This document shows positions 6,984 to 16,083 of a stretch of DNA of 50,595 bases, one piece after another. This DNA comes from Tissierellia bacterium (GTDB taxonomy: Bacteria > Bacillota > Clostridia > Tissierellales > Tissierellaceae). The notes below the pieces were generated by a model, which worked only from the letters and a program-made list of their open reading frames with translations, had not been told where the DNA came from and did not search any database. The first letter of the stretch is position 1, and the number at the start of each line of letters is the position of its first letter. The stretch covers positions 1 through 50,595 of the forward strand of contig JAQVYQ010000006.1 of assembly GCA_028708575.1 (NCBI GenBank). Reading direction: 5' to 3'. A program made the position numbers and the translations under genes.

Positions 6984-7619
6984 CTAAGATTCAGCTAAAA
7001 ATACAGATTTAGGTTTATTACATACAGGGCAAGTCCAATCATCAGGTAATTCATCAAATGGTATTTCACCATCATAAACATAATGGCAAACTGTACATAT
7101 ATATGTAGTTTTATCATTTGAAGGTTCATCATTAGTTTTAGATACAGTTTTCCCAGATTTTAAAGCCCTATAGTCTGCATATGTCATTGGTTGCCCTTTA
7201 CCAGTTTTTTCAGCTTCTACTACATCACATATAAATAAATAGTGAGAGCCTATATCAAGTACTGAAGACACATTAAGACTCATGTATGCAAGTGTGTTTT
7301 TTTCTAAGTAGGGATTACTATTTCCATCAACTTTGTGTTCTATTCCTTCAAATTTACTACAATTACGACCACTTTTCATACCAAATGATTGTATAATATC
7401 AAGTGGGCAGTCAAGAGATAGTACAGAAATAGTCATACTTCCCTTTTTCTTAATCAATTGAGTAGTAAGATTTTCTTTCATCATAGTAACACTCATTTGC
7501 ACAGGATCTGAAGTTGACTGAACTGCTGTATTGATAATACATCCATTCATTTTATCATTTTCTTCAACTCCTGCTATGAAAAGTCCATAGGTTAAAGTAA
7601 ACAAGCTAGTTTTATCCAC
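6984..7619 (-). CDS. hrb: Flavin reductase domain-rubredoxin fusion (high molecular weight rubredoxin)
   Basis: Residues 1-150 form a flavin reductase-like FMN-binding domain. Residues 171-211 form a rubredoxin with the Cys pairs Cys175/Cys178 and Cys197/Cys200 (CTVC, CPVC) and the typical PDDWTCPVC loop. This fusion matches the high-molecular-weight rubredoxin described in Moorella. That protein passes electrons from NADH to flavodiiron protein FprA for O2 or NO detoxification in anaerobes. No flavodiiron gene is next to it here, so its partner must lie elsewhere. It starts with ATG behind GAAAGGAG and may be co-transcribed with the small basic gene upstream. The domain call is firm; the partner is inferred. 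Confidence 0.85.
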   Translation of the reverse strand: MDKTSLFTLTYGLFIAGVEENDKMNGCIINTAVQSTSDPVQMSVTMMKENLTTQLIKKKGSMTISVLSLDCPLDIIQSFGMKSGRNCSKFEGIEHKVDGNSNPYLEKNTLAYMSLNVSSVLDIGSHYLFICDVVEAEKTGKGQPMTYADYRALKSGKTVSKTNDEPSNDKTTYICTVCHYVYDGEIPFDELPDDWTCPVCNKPKSVFLAES

Positions 7620-7677
7620 AATATTACTCCTTTCATAATTTAATTACAAATTAACATATTATTCACAATCAGTCAAT

Positions 7678-7893
7678 CTAGCCTTTAAATAACTTTTTTA
7701 ATAAATCAACAACACTAAATGATGTCTTGTTATATACTTTATTATAAGCAGCTTTTTTAGGATTTCGTACCCAACCAATACCTTTCTTTCCATAGAAAGG
7801 ATTTATTGAGCTTTTTACTTTTCTCTTTAATTTTCCTGTTGTTCTTGCTTTTAGGCTTCTTTTTAGACTTGGCTTACGTGGTCCTATTTTCAT
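7678..7893 (-). CDS. Small basic conserved hypothetical protein
   Basis: This 71-residue, very Lys/Arg-rich protein has the pattern KPSLKRSLKARTTG, then NPFYGKKGIGWVRNPKKA and AYNKVYNKT. I recall similar short proteins in Firmicutes annotated only as hypothetical. An AGGAGTG site sits just before the ATG at 7893. No signal peptide or membrane segment is visible. The charge suggests nucleic acid or polyanion binding, but that is speculation. The downstream hrb gene begins 58 bases later on the same strand. Confidence 0.7.
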   Translation of the reverse strand: MKIGPRKPSLKRSLKARTTGKLKRKVKSSINPFYGKKGIGWVRNPKKAAYNKVYNKTSFSVVDLLKKLFKG

Positions 7894-7982
7894 GATAGTT
7901 CACTCCTATAAATAGATACGATTTTTAATTCAATTACAATATGTACAAACCATTTTATTATATTTAAGTATATCTAATTATG

Positions 7983-8030
7983 GGCTTAATGTCACGATTA
8001 GAAATATGGACAAAGACCATATAATAATAT
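7983..8030 (+). repeat. Imperfect dispersed repeat, copy B
   Basis: GGCTTAATGTCAC followed by ATTAGAAATATGGACAAA and an AT-rich stretch. It is related to copy A at 6834 and lies about 50 bases before the methyltransferase gene. It might be a shared operator or promoter element, or the remnant of a small mobile repeat. Confidence 0.35.
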
Positions 8031-8067
8031 AAAATCATGTTAAGAAAAAGAGAATTGTAGAAGGAAG

Positions 8068-8538
8068 GTGTTAATAATAGATAAGAATTTTGCTGTATAT
8101 GAAACTCCATTTGGATATATGCGTATGACATATGAAGGGGATAAAATCATAGACTTGGAGATAATAAAAGATGTAGATGATAGGGGAGTATCAACTCAAA
8201 TTACAGATATGACATATAATGAAATTATAGAATACTTTGAAGGGAAAAGGAAAGAATTTGACTTTCCTTATGAATTAAGAGGAACAGAATTTCAAAACAA
8301 GGTATGGAAAGCACTATGTGATATTCCATATGGTGAAACAAAAACATATAAAGATATTGCTATTGCAGTCGGAAATACAAAGGCTAGTCGTGCAGTGGGT
8401 ATGGCATGCAACAGAAATCCAATAATGATAGCAGTTCCATGTCATAGAGTTATTGGCTCAAATAAAAAGTTAGTAGGGTACGCTGGTGGGATAGATATGA
8501 AAAGAAGGCTTATTGATATGGAGAATGAAAACAAATAA
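8068..8538 (+). CDS. ogt: Methylated-DNA-protein cysteine methyltransferase
   Basis: This suicide DNA repair enzyme takes methyl or alkyl groups from O6-alkylguanine onto its own cysteine. The active site PCHRV is at 124-128 (Cys125), and the upstream helix-turn-helix region reads GTEFQNKVWKALCDIPYGET and TYKDIA. Length (156) fits the Ogt/MGMT family, with the short N-terminal domain beginning near YETPFG. The start is uncertain. GTG at 8068 overlaps the GGAAGG binding site, while in-frame ATA codons at 8074 and 8077 have normal spacing, and the first in-frame ATG would cut into the domain. Confidence 0.88.
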   Translation: MLIIDKNFAVYETPFGYMRMTYEGDKIIDLEIIKDVDDRGVSTQITDMTYNEIIEYFEGKRKEFDFPYELRGTEFQNKVWKALCDIPYGETKTYKDIAIAVGNTKASRAVGMACNRNPIMIAVPCHRVIGSNKKLVGYAGGIDMKRRLIDMENENK

Positions 8539-8680
8539 GTTATTATCCAAAGTAAGAGATATATTTCCAATTAAAACTTTTTAAATAGAATGTTTTTCTC
8601 ATCATCTTTTTCTTCTAATAACTCACGTATTATTAATTTCTGAATAGATTATAATACTATTATAATTAGGAGGAGTATGT

Positions 8681-9742
8681 ATGGGAAATATTAGAAGGGT
8701 TTTTCCAGGTGGGAATACATCTGTCGGGTTTTTTAGTTATCATGATAATATTATTGATATTGATAGAAATATGTTATATATATTAAAAGGAATGCCTGGT
8801 GGTGGCAAGTCTTCTTTAATGAGAGATATTGGAAATAAGGCAATACAATCAGGTTATAATGTTGAATTTCATCACTGCCCATCAGATCCAGATTCAATAG
8901 ATGGATTGGTTATTGATGAATTGAAAATAGGGTTGGTTGATGGAACAGCACCACATATTATAGACCCGATATTTCCTGGATTAACTGACACAATTGTTAA
9001 TTTAGGTCAGTTTATTGATGTTGAGCTACTTAAACTTTACAAGACTGAAATATTTGCAGCAAAAAAACAAAACAAGGATGCATATAGAAGAGCATTTAAC
9101 TATTTTAAAAGTTCTAAACCCTTGTATGATGAAATCGAAGAAACTAATAAAACAAAAGTAGATTTTTATGGAATTAATAAATTAACAAAGAATGTTATAG
9201 ACAGGATTTTTTCTAAGGAACCAATAACTTCAAGCCTTGTTGGCTTTAAAAAAAGGAATCTATTCACTTCAGCATATACACCAGATGGATTTGTTGACTA
9301 TACCTCTACAATTATTGATGGTATTAAGGATAGATATTATTTAAACGGAGAAATAGGTACGGGCAAGTCTACTTTTCTAAGTAGAATAGCTGATGAAGCT
9401 ATCTTTAGAAATTATCACATTGAAATATTTAACAATCCTTTAATTCCATTAAAAATAGATAGTTTATATATTAAAGAATTAGATACTATTATATCTACAT
9501 CAAAAGGAATAAAAAACTATATATATACGACAATTGATTTAGACGAATATATTAATAGAGAACATGATTATTTTGAAGATCTTCAAATATTTGATACTTT
9601 AGTAAATAGGGGAATCGAAAATTTATCAGGAGCAAAAGAGGCTCATAGTCGATTAGAAACTGTATACAAGAAATGTATAAACTATAAAGGTATTGATGAG
9701 ATTAAAGAAAAATTATGGAAAGATATACTGGCTTTTGAGTAA
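8681..9742 (+). CDS. Twin P-loop ATPase, PRK06851-type protein of spore formers
   Basis: This 353-residue cytoplasmic protein has two Walker A motifs, GMPGGGKSS (37-45) and GEIGTGKST (223-231). Each begins a similar half (FPGGNTSVGF..., ...FTSAYTPDGFVDY), so it is an internal duplication. It fits a family I know only as PRK06851-type hypothetical ATP-binding proteins, common in endospore-forming Firmicutes. ATG follows AGGAGG. The biochemical role is unknown. A terminator immediately follows the stop, so it is probably monocistronic. Confidence 0.75.
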   Translation: MGNIRRVFPGGNTSVGFFSYHDNIIDIDRNMLYILKGMPGGGKSSLMRDIGNKAIQSGYNVEFHHCPSDPDSIDGLVIDELKIGLVDGTAPHIIDPIFPGLTDTIVNLGQFIDVELLKLYKTEIFAAKKQNKDAYRRAFNYFKSSKPLYDEIEETNKTKVDFYGINKLTKNVIDRIFSKEPITSSLVGFKKRNLFTSAYTPDGFVDYTSTIIDGIKDRYYLNGEIGTGKSTFLSRIADEAIFRNYHIEIFNNPLIPLKIDSLYIKELDTIISTSKGIKNYIYTTIDLDEYINREHDYFEDLQIFDTLVNRGIENLSGAKEAHSRLETVYKKCINYKGIDEIKEKLWKDILAFE

Positions 9743-9745
9743 AAT

Positions 9746-9767
9746 AAGGTTAGGGAATCCTAACCTT
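9746..9767. terminator. Bidirectional terminator overlapping the end of the alaX-like gene
   Basis: AAGGTTAGG (9746-9754) pairs perfectly with CCTAACCTT (9759-9767) around a GAAT loop. T-rich runs lie on both sides. The stop and last codons of the minus-strand gene are inside the stem, an economical convergent arrangement. Confidence 0.8.
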
Positions 9768-10961
9768 TAATTTCTTTATTATACAATTTGCAAAGTCTTT
9801 CATTATACTTGATAATTCATCAGCTTTTACTCCACCTTGTACAGTAGTAGAATTTCCACCGCCTTTTATTTCGTATTTTTCAGACAAGCTCTTAAATATT
9901 TGGGACAGATCTAAATCTAAATCTTTAGTACATGATACAAATAAATGAGCCTTTTTACCATTATGTAGACCATATATTTGAATTAAATGTTCTTTAGTAT
10001 TAAGATAATTAGCTATAAGATTTAATTCTTTGAAGTCCATATCTTCTAATTCTTTGTATATAATTCCAATTCCATTACTGTATTTAATCTCATTTAAGAT
10101 GTTGTCTCCTTTTAATTTATATAAGTTTTCTCTTAAATCTCTATTTTCCTTTTCTAGTTTTTCCTTTGCTTCATACAATTTTTTAATACTTGTAAGCACA
10201 TCTGTTTCCTTGGATGAAAGTAAGACACTAATTTCCCTTATAGATGCATTTTTCCAAGAATAATCATGTAGAGCCCTGTTACCACATAAAAATTCAATCC
10301 TTAAATTCCCACGTTTTTTATCCCATTTTCTAATTTTTATAATGCCAATCTCCCCTGTAGAGCTTAAATGAGTTCCACCACAAGGGGAATAATCGAAACC
10401 CTCTATTTCAACTATTCTAATATTAGAATTTACACTTGGTTTCTTTCTAAGAGGTATATTCTTTAAATCATTTTTGTTTACAATATAAGTTTTAATTTTG
10501 AAATTTGAGTAAATAATACGATTTGCTAATAATTCTATTTTTTCTATATCTTCATCTTTAAAATTGGGCAAATCAATATCAATACTAGAATAATCATTTC
10601 CTATATAGAAACTAGATGTTTCACCATTATACAGCTTATGTATTACGGCAGACAGAAGATGTTGTCCTGTGTGTTGCTGCATTAAATCCATTCTGTTTTC
10701 CCAATTTATACTCAATTTGACTTTTGTTACATTAATATTATCTTCTAATACATGAACAATATCTTCTCCCTCTTCATATACATCTATAACTTCTAGATCG
10801 TTTATTGTTCCTAAATCTTTAGGTTGTCCTCCAGATAAATGGGGATAGAATATAGTTCTGTTAAGCTTTATATAGTATTTATTATTTCTAAACTTCTTTT
10901 CAATAATTTCTGCTTCTAGTTCTCTTATATATGAATTCTCCATATAGAATTTAATAGTCAA
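9750..10961 (-). CDS. Alanyl-tRNA editing protein (AlaX-type, with DHHA1 domain)
   Basis: A trans-editing hydrolase of the AlaX family, expected to remove Ser or Gly wrongly attached to tRNA-Ala. The zinc motifs are HTGQH (97-101) and CGGTH (194-198). A coiled region at about 245-280 leads to a C-terminal DHHA1 domain (GGGNSTTVQGG). I place the start at TTG 10961 (403 residues). It has AAAGGTGG at good spacing and gives MTIKFYMENSYI, like other family members. The ATG at 10997 would add 12 residues without homology. It is convergent with the twin P-loop gene and divergent from comEC. The large form with DHHA1 is typical of clostridia. Confidence 0.85.
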   Translation of the reverse strand: MTIKFYMENSYIRELEAEIIEKKFRNNKYYIKLNRTIFYPHLSGGQPKDLGTINDLEVIDVYEEGEDIVHVLEDNINVTKVKLSINWENRMDLMQQHTGQHLLSAVIHKLYNGETSSFYIGNDYSSIDIDLPNFKDEDIEKIELLANRIIYSNFKIKTYIVNKNDLKNIPLRKKPSVNSNIRIVEIEGFDYSPCGGTHLSSTGEIGIIKIRKWDKKRGNLRIEFLCGNRALHDYSWKNASIREISVLLSSKETDVLTSIKKLYEAKEKLEKENRDLRENLYKLKGDNILNEIKYSNGIGIIYKELEDMDFKELNLIANYLNTKEHLIQIYGLHNGKKAHLFVSCTKDLDLDLSQIFKSLSEKYEIKGGGNSTTVQGGVKADELSSIMKDFANCIIKKLKVRIP

Positions 10962-11075
10962 ATCTATTACCACCTTTAACTTTAATAAAATACTCAAATA
11001 ATATGTTATATGCTATAATTATTAATATTAATAATATTATATAGTATAGTTACAAAAATACAAAGGGAGAAATTT

Positions 11076-13520
11076 ATGGACAAGCCTTTTACACCTATGG
11101 TATTTTCAATAATGGGTGGAATATTATTATCCTATTATTTTAATATGGATAGTTTTTTGATTGCTTTTTTTCTTATGTTTACCATTCTTTTCTTCATTTA
11201 TAGAATTTTTAAAAACAAGTCTAATTATATAACGATTATATTAATGTTTTTATTACTGGGTGTGCTCATAACTAATATAAATATGAAAAGTTCCTTGCAA
11301 ATTTATAGAGATAAAAGGCATGATTTTACTGGTTTAGTTCATGAAATTATAGACTTAAATGATGAATACTCAAAGTATGCTGTTATCGTAAAAAATGTAG
11401 ATGAAAAATATGAAAATGAAAAGATAATATTAACTATAATAGGTGAGAAAAACTTATCTTTAGGAGACAGTATTTCATTTTATGGAGAATTAAAGCAACC
11501 TAATAGAAATACAAATCCAATGCTTTTTAATTATAGACTTAGTTTGTTATCCGATAAAATACATAATACAATGTCAGTAAATGACTACTCGATTAATATT
11601 ATTAAAGTAAATAATAATGTTCTTTATGAATTGAAAGATAGTTTTAATAAGGATGTAAGGGATCTATTCAATAGATATCTGAGTGAAGAGAATTCAAAAT
11701 TAATATCAAGTATTATTTTAGGTAAATCCTCCTATTTAGAAGATGAGGATTTGGAAAAATATAGGGATCTTGGCTTAGCCCATATATTAGCTGTATCAGG
11801 ATTACATATAGGTATAATTTCAGGATTTATTATGTTTGTAATATCAAGATTAGGTATTAATAGAAAAATAAATGTAATCATAACATTAAGTATTATTTGG
11901 ATATATAGTTATTTGATTGGGCTTCCCCCATCGACCATAAGGGCAAGCCTAATGTTTACCATATTGTATTATTCTCAATTGATTCATGAACCCTATGATT
12001 CCATAAATACAATAATGTTCTCAATCCTTATAAGTTTATTTATTAATCCATTTTATTTATTTCATATTGGATTTCAATTGTCATATTTAGCTACTTTGTC
12101 TATTGTAATACTTACTCCTAAGGTAAAAGAGATCTTTTATCCATTGAAAAATAAACTTGTAGGAACTATATCGGCAATAATAGCAGTAAATATTGGTTTG
12201 TTACCAATACAATCATACTACTTTAACACTATATCTGTGTTAGGGTTGGCAGCAAATCTAATCACAGTTCCTTTATTATCTTGGTCTCTAATATTAGGAA
12301 TCTTAATGATTTTTTTCAACTATACATTTTCTTTTGTCAACTCAATGTTAGGATTTGCTTTGGAATTTTTGTTAGATACGCAATGGAGTATTATTGATTT
12401 TTTGGCAAAGATACCTTTTAATACAATTAAGATATTGTCACCAAATCTAGTACTTATTTTTTGTTATTACATAGCAATTTCAATTGTATTTAGAATAATT
12501 GATTTAAAAGATTTCAAGAGTTTGAATAAAATCAGTTTATATTATTTAGTTGGAATTCTTTTATTTAATAGCATTTATACAAATATAGATGAGAGTATAG
12601 AAATTGATTTTATAGATGTTGGGCAAGGGGATTCAATATTAATAAAAGCTCAAGGGCATAATTATTTAATGGATACAGGTGGTAGCATATTTTCCAATAA
12701 TGATATAGGCAGATATATTACTCTTCCATATTTACAAAAGCAAGGTATATTTAATTTAGAAGCCCTTATTATTACTCATTTTGATGAAGATCATAGTCAA
12801 GGCATTAATGCATTATTAGGTGAAATAAATATAAAAAATCTTTATGTAAGCAATTTGCCTACTGGAAATGAAATTGTAAATAGTATTGAACATTATGACT
12901 TCCAAACTAAAATACTTGCAAAGGATGATATTATATATTTAGATAATAATGCTAAGCTTAGTATTATTTGGCCTGATAGAAAAAGAAACCTCTCTCAATA
13001 TAATCAGAATAACCTGTCATTAGTTTCTTTGATGTCATATAAGAGCTTTGATATACTTTTTACTGGTGATGTTGAAAGGGAAGTAGAATACATTATAAAC
13101 GACAGTATAATAAGTGATATTGATATACTAAAAGTATCTCATCATGGCAGTAATACTTCTTCAACAGAAGGATTTTTAGCTAATACTATGCCGAAATATA
13201 GCGTAATTTCAGTAGGGACAAATAATTTTTATGGTCATCCTAATGAAGAAATTCTTTCAAGATTAGATGACATAAATTCAATTATATATAGAACTGATGA
13301 AATGGGAATGATTAGAGTGCTACTAGATGATGATTCTTTAGTAGTTATTCCTTATTTAGATAAAGCAAACAAAGGAAATAATATAATAGCATTTATTTCT
13401 GAAAAATATTATATGATAGATTATTATGTCTTATACTATTTAGTATCATATTTACTGATTAGAAAGTTTTTGATAATAGGAAAAGAAGGTGCAGATTATG
13501 AAATACAACGAATTTGTTAA
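11076..13520 (+). CDS. comEC: DNA internalisation competence protein ComEC/Rec2
   Basis: This 814-residue polytopic protein forms the inner-membrane DNA uptake channel. An N-terminal OB-like domain follows the first membrane segments. The Competence domain contains the motif LAHILAVSGLHIGI. The C-terminal metallo-beta-lactamase-like domain carries DVGQGDSILI, DTGG and THFDEDHSQG, then SHHGS. After the usual end of that domain (about residue 757) there are about 55 extra residues with a hydrophobic stretch (YYVLYYLVSYLLI). The 3' end overlaps holA by 23 bases, as part of the conserved comEC-holA-rpsT order. Confidence 0.93.
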   Translation: MDKPFTPMVFSIMGGILLSYYFNMDSFLIAFFLMFTILFFIYRIFKNKSNYITIILMFLLLGVLITNINMKSSLQIYRDKRHDFTGLVHEIIDLNDEYSKYAVIVKNVDEKYENEKIILTIIGEKNLSLGDSISFYGELKQPNRNTNPMLFNYRLSLLSDKIHNTMSVNDYSINIIKVNNNVLYELKDSFNKDVRDLFNRYLSEENSKLISSIILGKSSYLEDEDLEKYRDLGLAHILAVSGLHIGIISGFIMFVISRLGINRKINVIITLSIIWIYSYLIGLPPSTIRASLMFTILYYSQLIHEPYDSINTIMFSILISLFINPFYLFHIGFQLSYLATLSIVILTPKVKEIFYPLKNKLVGTISAIIAVNIGLLPIQSYYFNTISVLGLAANLITVPLLSWSLILGILMIFFNYTFSFVNSMLGFALEFLLDTQWSIIDFLAKIPFNTIKILSPNLVLIFCYYIAISIVFRIIDLKDFKSLNKISLYYLVGILLFNSIYTNIDESIEIDFIDVGQGDSILIKAQGHNYLMDTGGSIFSNNDIGRYITLPYLQKQGIFNLEALIITHFDEDHSQGINALLGEINIKNLYVSNLPTGNEIVNSIEHYDFQTKILAKDDIIYLDNNAKLSIIWPDRKRNLSQYNQNNLSLVSLMSYKSFDILFTGDVEREVEYIINDSIISDIDILKVSHHGSNTSSTEGFLANTMPKYSVISVGTNNFYGHPNEEILSRLDDINSIIYRTDEMGMIRVLLDDDSLVVIPYLDKANKGNNIIAFISEKYYMIDYYVLYYLVSYLLIRKFLIIGKEGADYEIQRIC

Positions 13521-14526
13521 ATTATTAAAGAATGATATAGGGTGTACATATTTATTTACAGGTGCAGAAGAGTACTTAAAGGAAGAATGCCTTAGATTAG
13601 TAAAAAAGAGATACATAGACAAATCACTGGAATCATTGAATTATATGACCTTAGACAGCAGAATATCAACATTTGATGATTTGGTAAATTCGTGTGAAAC
13701 ATTACCTTTTATGTCATCTAAGAAAGTTGTTGTGCTTACTGATATATCGCAATTTTTTGATAAAGAAGAAAACAATACTCAAGAAGTATATAATTATCTA
13801 GATAATCTTGGAGAACATGTGTGTTTGATACTATTTGATGAAAATAACGAGCTTAAAAAAACTCTTAAGATATATAGATATTACAAGAAATTAGACCGAG
13901 TAGTTGAATTTGATAAGTTAAGAGATAGTTCTATAAATAAGTGGGTTGAAAAAGAGATTATTAAATATGATAAAAACATATCATTTGCTAATATAAATTA
14001 TTTAATAAAACACAGTTCCTATTATAATAAAAGTGTTAATACTACTCTTTATGACTTAGAAAATGAAATAAGGAAAATAGTTAGTTTTACTAAAGATAAA
14101 GAAATATCAAAGGAAGATATAGATACAGTAATGTTAAAGTATATTGATAACAATATCTTTGATTTGTTGTCTTCAGTCAACAGAGGGGATATAGACAGTG
14201 CATTGTCTGCTTTTAATGAAATATATATATCAAATGAACCAATACCAAAAATTTTGTTTATGATAATCAGGCAGATTCGCTTAATGTTAAGCTATAGAAT
14301 TTATAAAGAATACAATTACTTGGATAATTCAATAAAAAGCAATCTTAACATAAAAGATTATGAGTTTTCAAAGATATCTACACAAGCTAAAAGCTATGAA
14401 ACTAGGGAATTAGAAAAGATTTATAATTTGCTTCTATCTGTTGATAAGAAGTTTAAAACCAGTGCTTCCAATCAGAAGATTGATATGGAGATTTTAATTA
14501 CCAGGTTATGCAAAAAAATCGTATGA
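13498..14526 (+). CDS. holA: DNA polymerase III subunit delta
   Basis: Delta is the clamp-loader subunit that opens the sliding clamp. The 342-residue product shows the N-terminal YLFTGAEEYLKEE motif and the C-terminal helical domain (EPIPKILFMIIRQIRLML), as expected for HolA. The ATG at 13498 is chosen because AAGGTG lies six bases upstream; a GTG at 13489 sits inside that site. It overlaps the comEC tail and is followed by a strong terminator. Confidence 0.92.
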   Translation: MKYNEFVKLLKNDIGCTYLFTGAEEYLKEECLRLVKKRYIDKSLESLNYMTLDSRISTFDDLVNSCETLPFMSSKKVVVLTDISQFFDKEENNTQEVYNYLDNLGEHVCLILFDENNELKKTLKIYRYYKKLDRVVEFDKLRDSSINKWVEKEIIKYDKNISFANINYLIKHSSYYNKSVNTTLYDLENEIRKIVSFTKDKEISKEDIDTVMLKYIDNNIFDLLSSVNRGDIDSALSAFNEIYISNEPIPKILFMIIRQIRLMLSYRIYKEYNYLDNSIKSNLNIKDYEFSKISTQAKSYETRELEKIYNLLLSVDKKFKTSASNQKIDMEILITRLCKKIV

Positions 14527-14536
14527 AAAAATAAAA

Positions 14537-14557
14537 AACTTCGGGTTTTCCGAAGTT
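14537..14557 (+). terminator. Rho-independent terminator after holA
   Basis: AACTTCGG (14537-14544) pairs with CCGAAGTT (14550-14557) around GTTTT. It is followed by CTATTTAT and begins 10 bases after the stop. Confidence 0.8.
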
Positions 14558-14625
14558 CTATTTATAACTAATTAGAAAGTCCTATTATATTTACTTTTAG
14601 AATCATAGGGTTTTCTTACAAGTTT

Positions 14626-14660
14626 AAGAAGAGCTTCTAACATTTTGAAGCTCTTCTTAC
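14626..14660 (-). terminator. Terminator of rpsT
   Basis: TAAGAAGAGCTTC (14626-14638) and GAAGCTCTTCTTA (14648-14660) form a perfect 13-bp stem. The outer arm overlaps the rpsT stop codon on the minus strand. Confidence 0.8.
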
Positions 14661-14920
14661 ATTGCTTGATTTAATTTTTTAGTTAGTCTACTAACCTTTC
14701 TTGCTGCAGTGTTCTTATGAACAACATTTTTATGAACTGCTCTTTTAAGCTTTTTGTCCAAAACTCCAAGTATAGCCTTAGCCTCATCAAAGTTTCCAGC
14801 ATCAACGGCCGCTTCAAATTTCTTTATATATGTCTTTATTTCAGTTTTTCTACTTTTATTTAAAGCTGTTTTCTTATCAGTAACTAGGATTCTTTTTACA
14901 GCAGATTTAATATTTGCCAA
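14657..14920 (-). CDS. rpsT: 30S ribosomal protein S20
   Basis: S20 binds 16S rRNA in the body of the small subunit. The product is short, very basic and helical, with ANIKSAVKRI at the N-terminus and HKNTAARKVSRLTKKL near the end, both diagnostic. The start is TTG at 14920 (87 residues), giving MANIKSA. GAGGAGGTG lies eight bases upstream, and the in-frame GTG at 14929 is part of that site. It is convergent with holA, as in B. subtilis. Confidence 0.95.
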   Translation of the reverse strand: MANIKSAVKRILVTDKKTALNKSRKTEIKTYIKKFEAAVDAGNFDEAKAILGVLDKKLKRAVHKNVVHKNTAARKVSRLTKKLNQAM

Positions 14921-15044
14921 TACCTTCACCTCCTCATAAATCTAACACACGTTATTTTATCATGAACATAAATAAATTGCAAGGATAATTAATCCTAATT
15001 ATGGTTAGAATTTTATTGATTGAATAAATTAAGAGGTGAAGATT

Positions 15045-16019
15045 ATGAAAAATATTTATACAGATTTAGCTGTTGAGAATAGAGAGATGTATACTGAAGG
15101 AAAAGATGTTGAAATCGAGGGTGTATCAGTTGATGTTTTAGAAATGGATAATTATTCTATAACTAGAATCGAAGTATTAGATAATAATGGGCAAGAAATA
15201 ATGAGTAAACCAATAGGGAAATATATTACAATAGATGTTCCAAATTTGAATGTTTCAGATCAAGATTTAAAAGATGAAATAAGTAAAGTTGTAGCAAAAG
15301 AAATACAAGGGTTAGGACATAATAAAGCTAATTCAAAGATATTAATTATAGGTCTTGGCAATTGGAATGTAAGTCCTGATGCATTAGGTCCAAAAGTTGT
15401 GGAAAGAGTACTTGTGACTAGGCAATATTTTGTGAACTATAATAAAGAATATGATGAGACTATGGCAAATGTTGCTGCTATGGCTCCAGGAGTAATGGGT
15501 GTAACAGGAATTGAAAGCTTAGATATAGTCAAAGGAATTGTTGATAAGATAAAACCAGATTTATTAATAGCAGTAGATGCTCTTGCTTCAAGAAAGATGG
15601 ATAGAGTTAGTAAGACTATACAGATAGCTGACACAGGAATAAGCCCAGGAAGTGGAATTGGGAATAAGAGAATGGCATTAAATAAAGATACTCTTGGGAT
15701 ACCAGTTATTGCTATAGGAATTCCTACTGTTGTAAATGCTGCAACAATTGTAAATGATACTTTAGATTTAATATTGGATTCATTAAAGGAGCAATCTGAG
15801 AAAGGAAAGGAGTTTTATGATTTATTAGGCCAACTATCTGAAGACGATAAGTATTCATTAATTGTAGAAGTATTAAATCCATTTATGGCAAATACAATCG
15901 TCACCCCTAAAGACATAGATGTTACTATAGATGATTTATCTATAATTTTAGCAAATGGTTTAAATATTGCACTTCATCCTGCAATTGATTTAACAGATGT
16001 AAATAGATACCTAAGATAG
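15045..16019 (+). CDS. gpr: Germination protease GPR
   Basis: GPR is the aspartic-type endopeptidase that degrades small acid-soluble spore proteins during germination. ATG at 15045 (324 residues) follows AGAGGTG; the GTG at 15036 lies in that site. The N-terminal YTDLAVE resembles the SASP cleavage site and marks the region where the zymogen processes itself. Conserved blocks include ILIIGLGNWNVSPDALGP, APGVMGVTGIES and DALASRK. Neighbours rpsT and spoIIP are the same as in B. subtilis. Expression is expected in the forespore, though no clear promoter was recognised. Confidence 0.95.
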   Translation: MKNIYTDLAVENREMYTEGKDVEIEGVSVDVLEMDNYSITRIEVLDNNGQEIMSKPIGKYITIDVPNLNVSDQDLKDEISKVVAKEIQGLGHNKANSKILIIGLGNWNVSPDALGPKVVERVLVTRQYFVNYNKEYDETMANVAAMAPGVMGVTGIESLDIVKGIVDKIKPDLLIAVDALASRKMDRVSKTIQIADTGISPGSGIGNKRMALNKDTLGIPVIAIGIPTVVNAATIVNDTLDLILDSLKEQSEKGKEFYDLLGQLSEDDKYSLIVEVLNPFMANTIVTPKDIDVTIDDLSIILANGLNIALHPAIDLTDVNRYLR

Positions 16020-16083
16020 GAACATAAAATAATTTTCTATTGAATATATATTATGGACTATATATTTAATAGGGAGTGTTAAC

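Noticed and set aside
10998..11075. Divergent promoters between the alaX-like gene and comEC
   Set aside because: TATAAT-like boxes exist (11014-11019, 11045-11050) but the region is so AT-rich that no paired -35 box could be supported.
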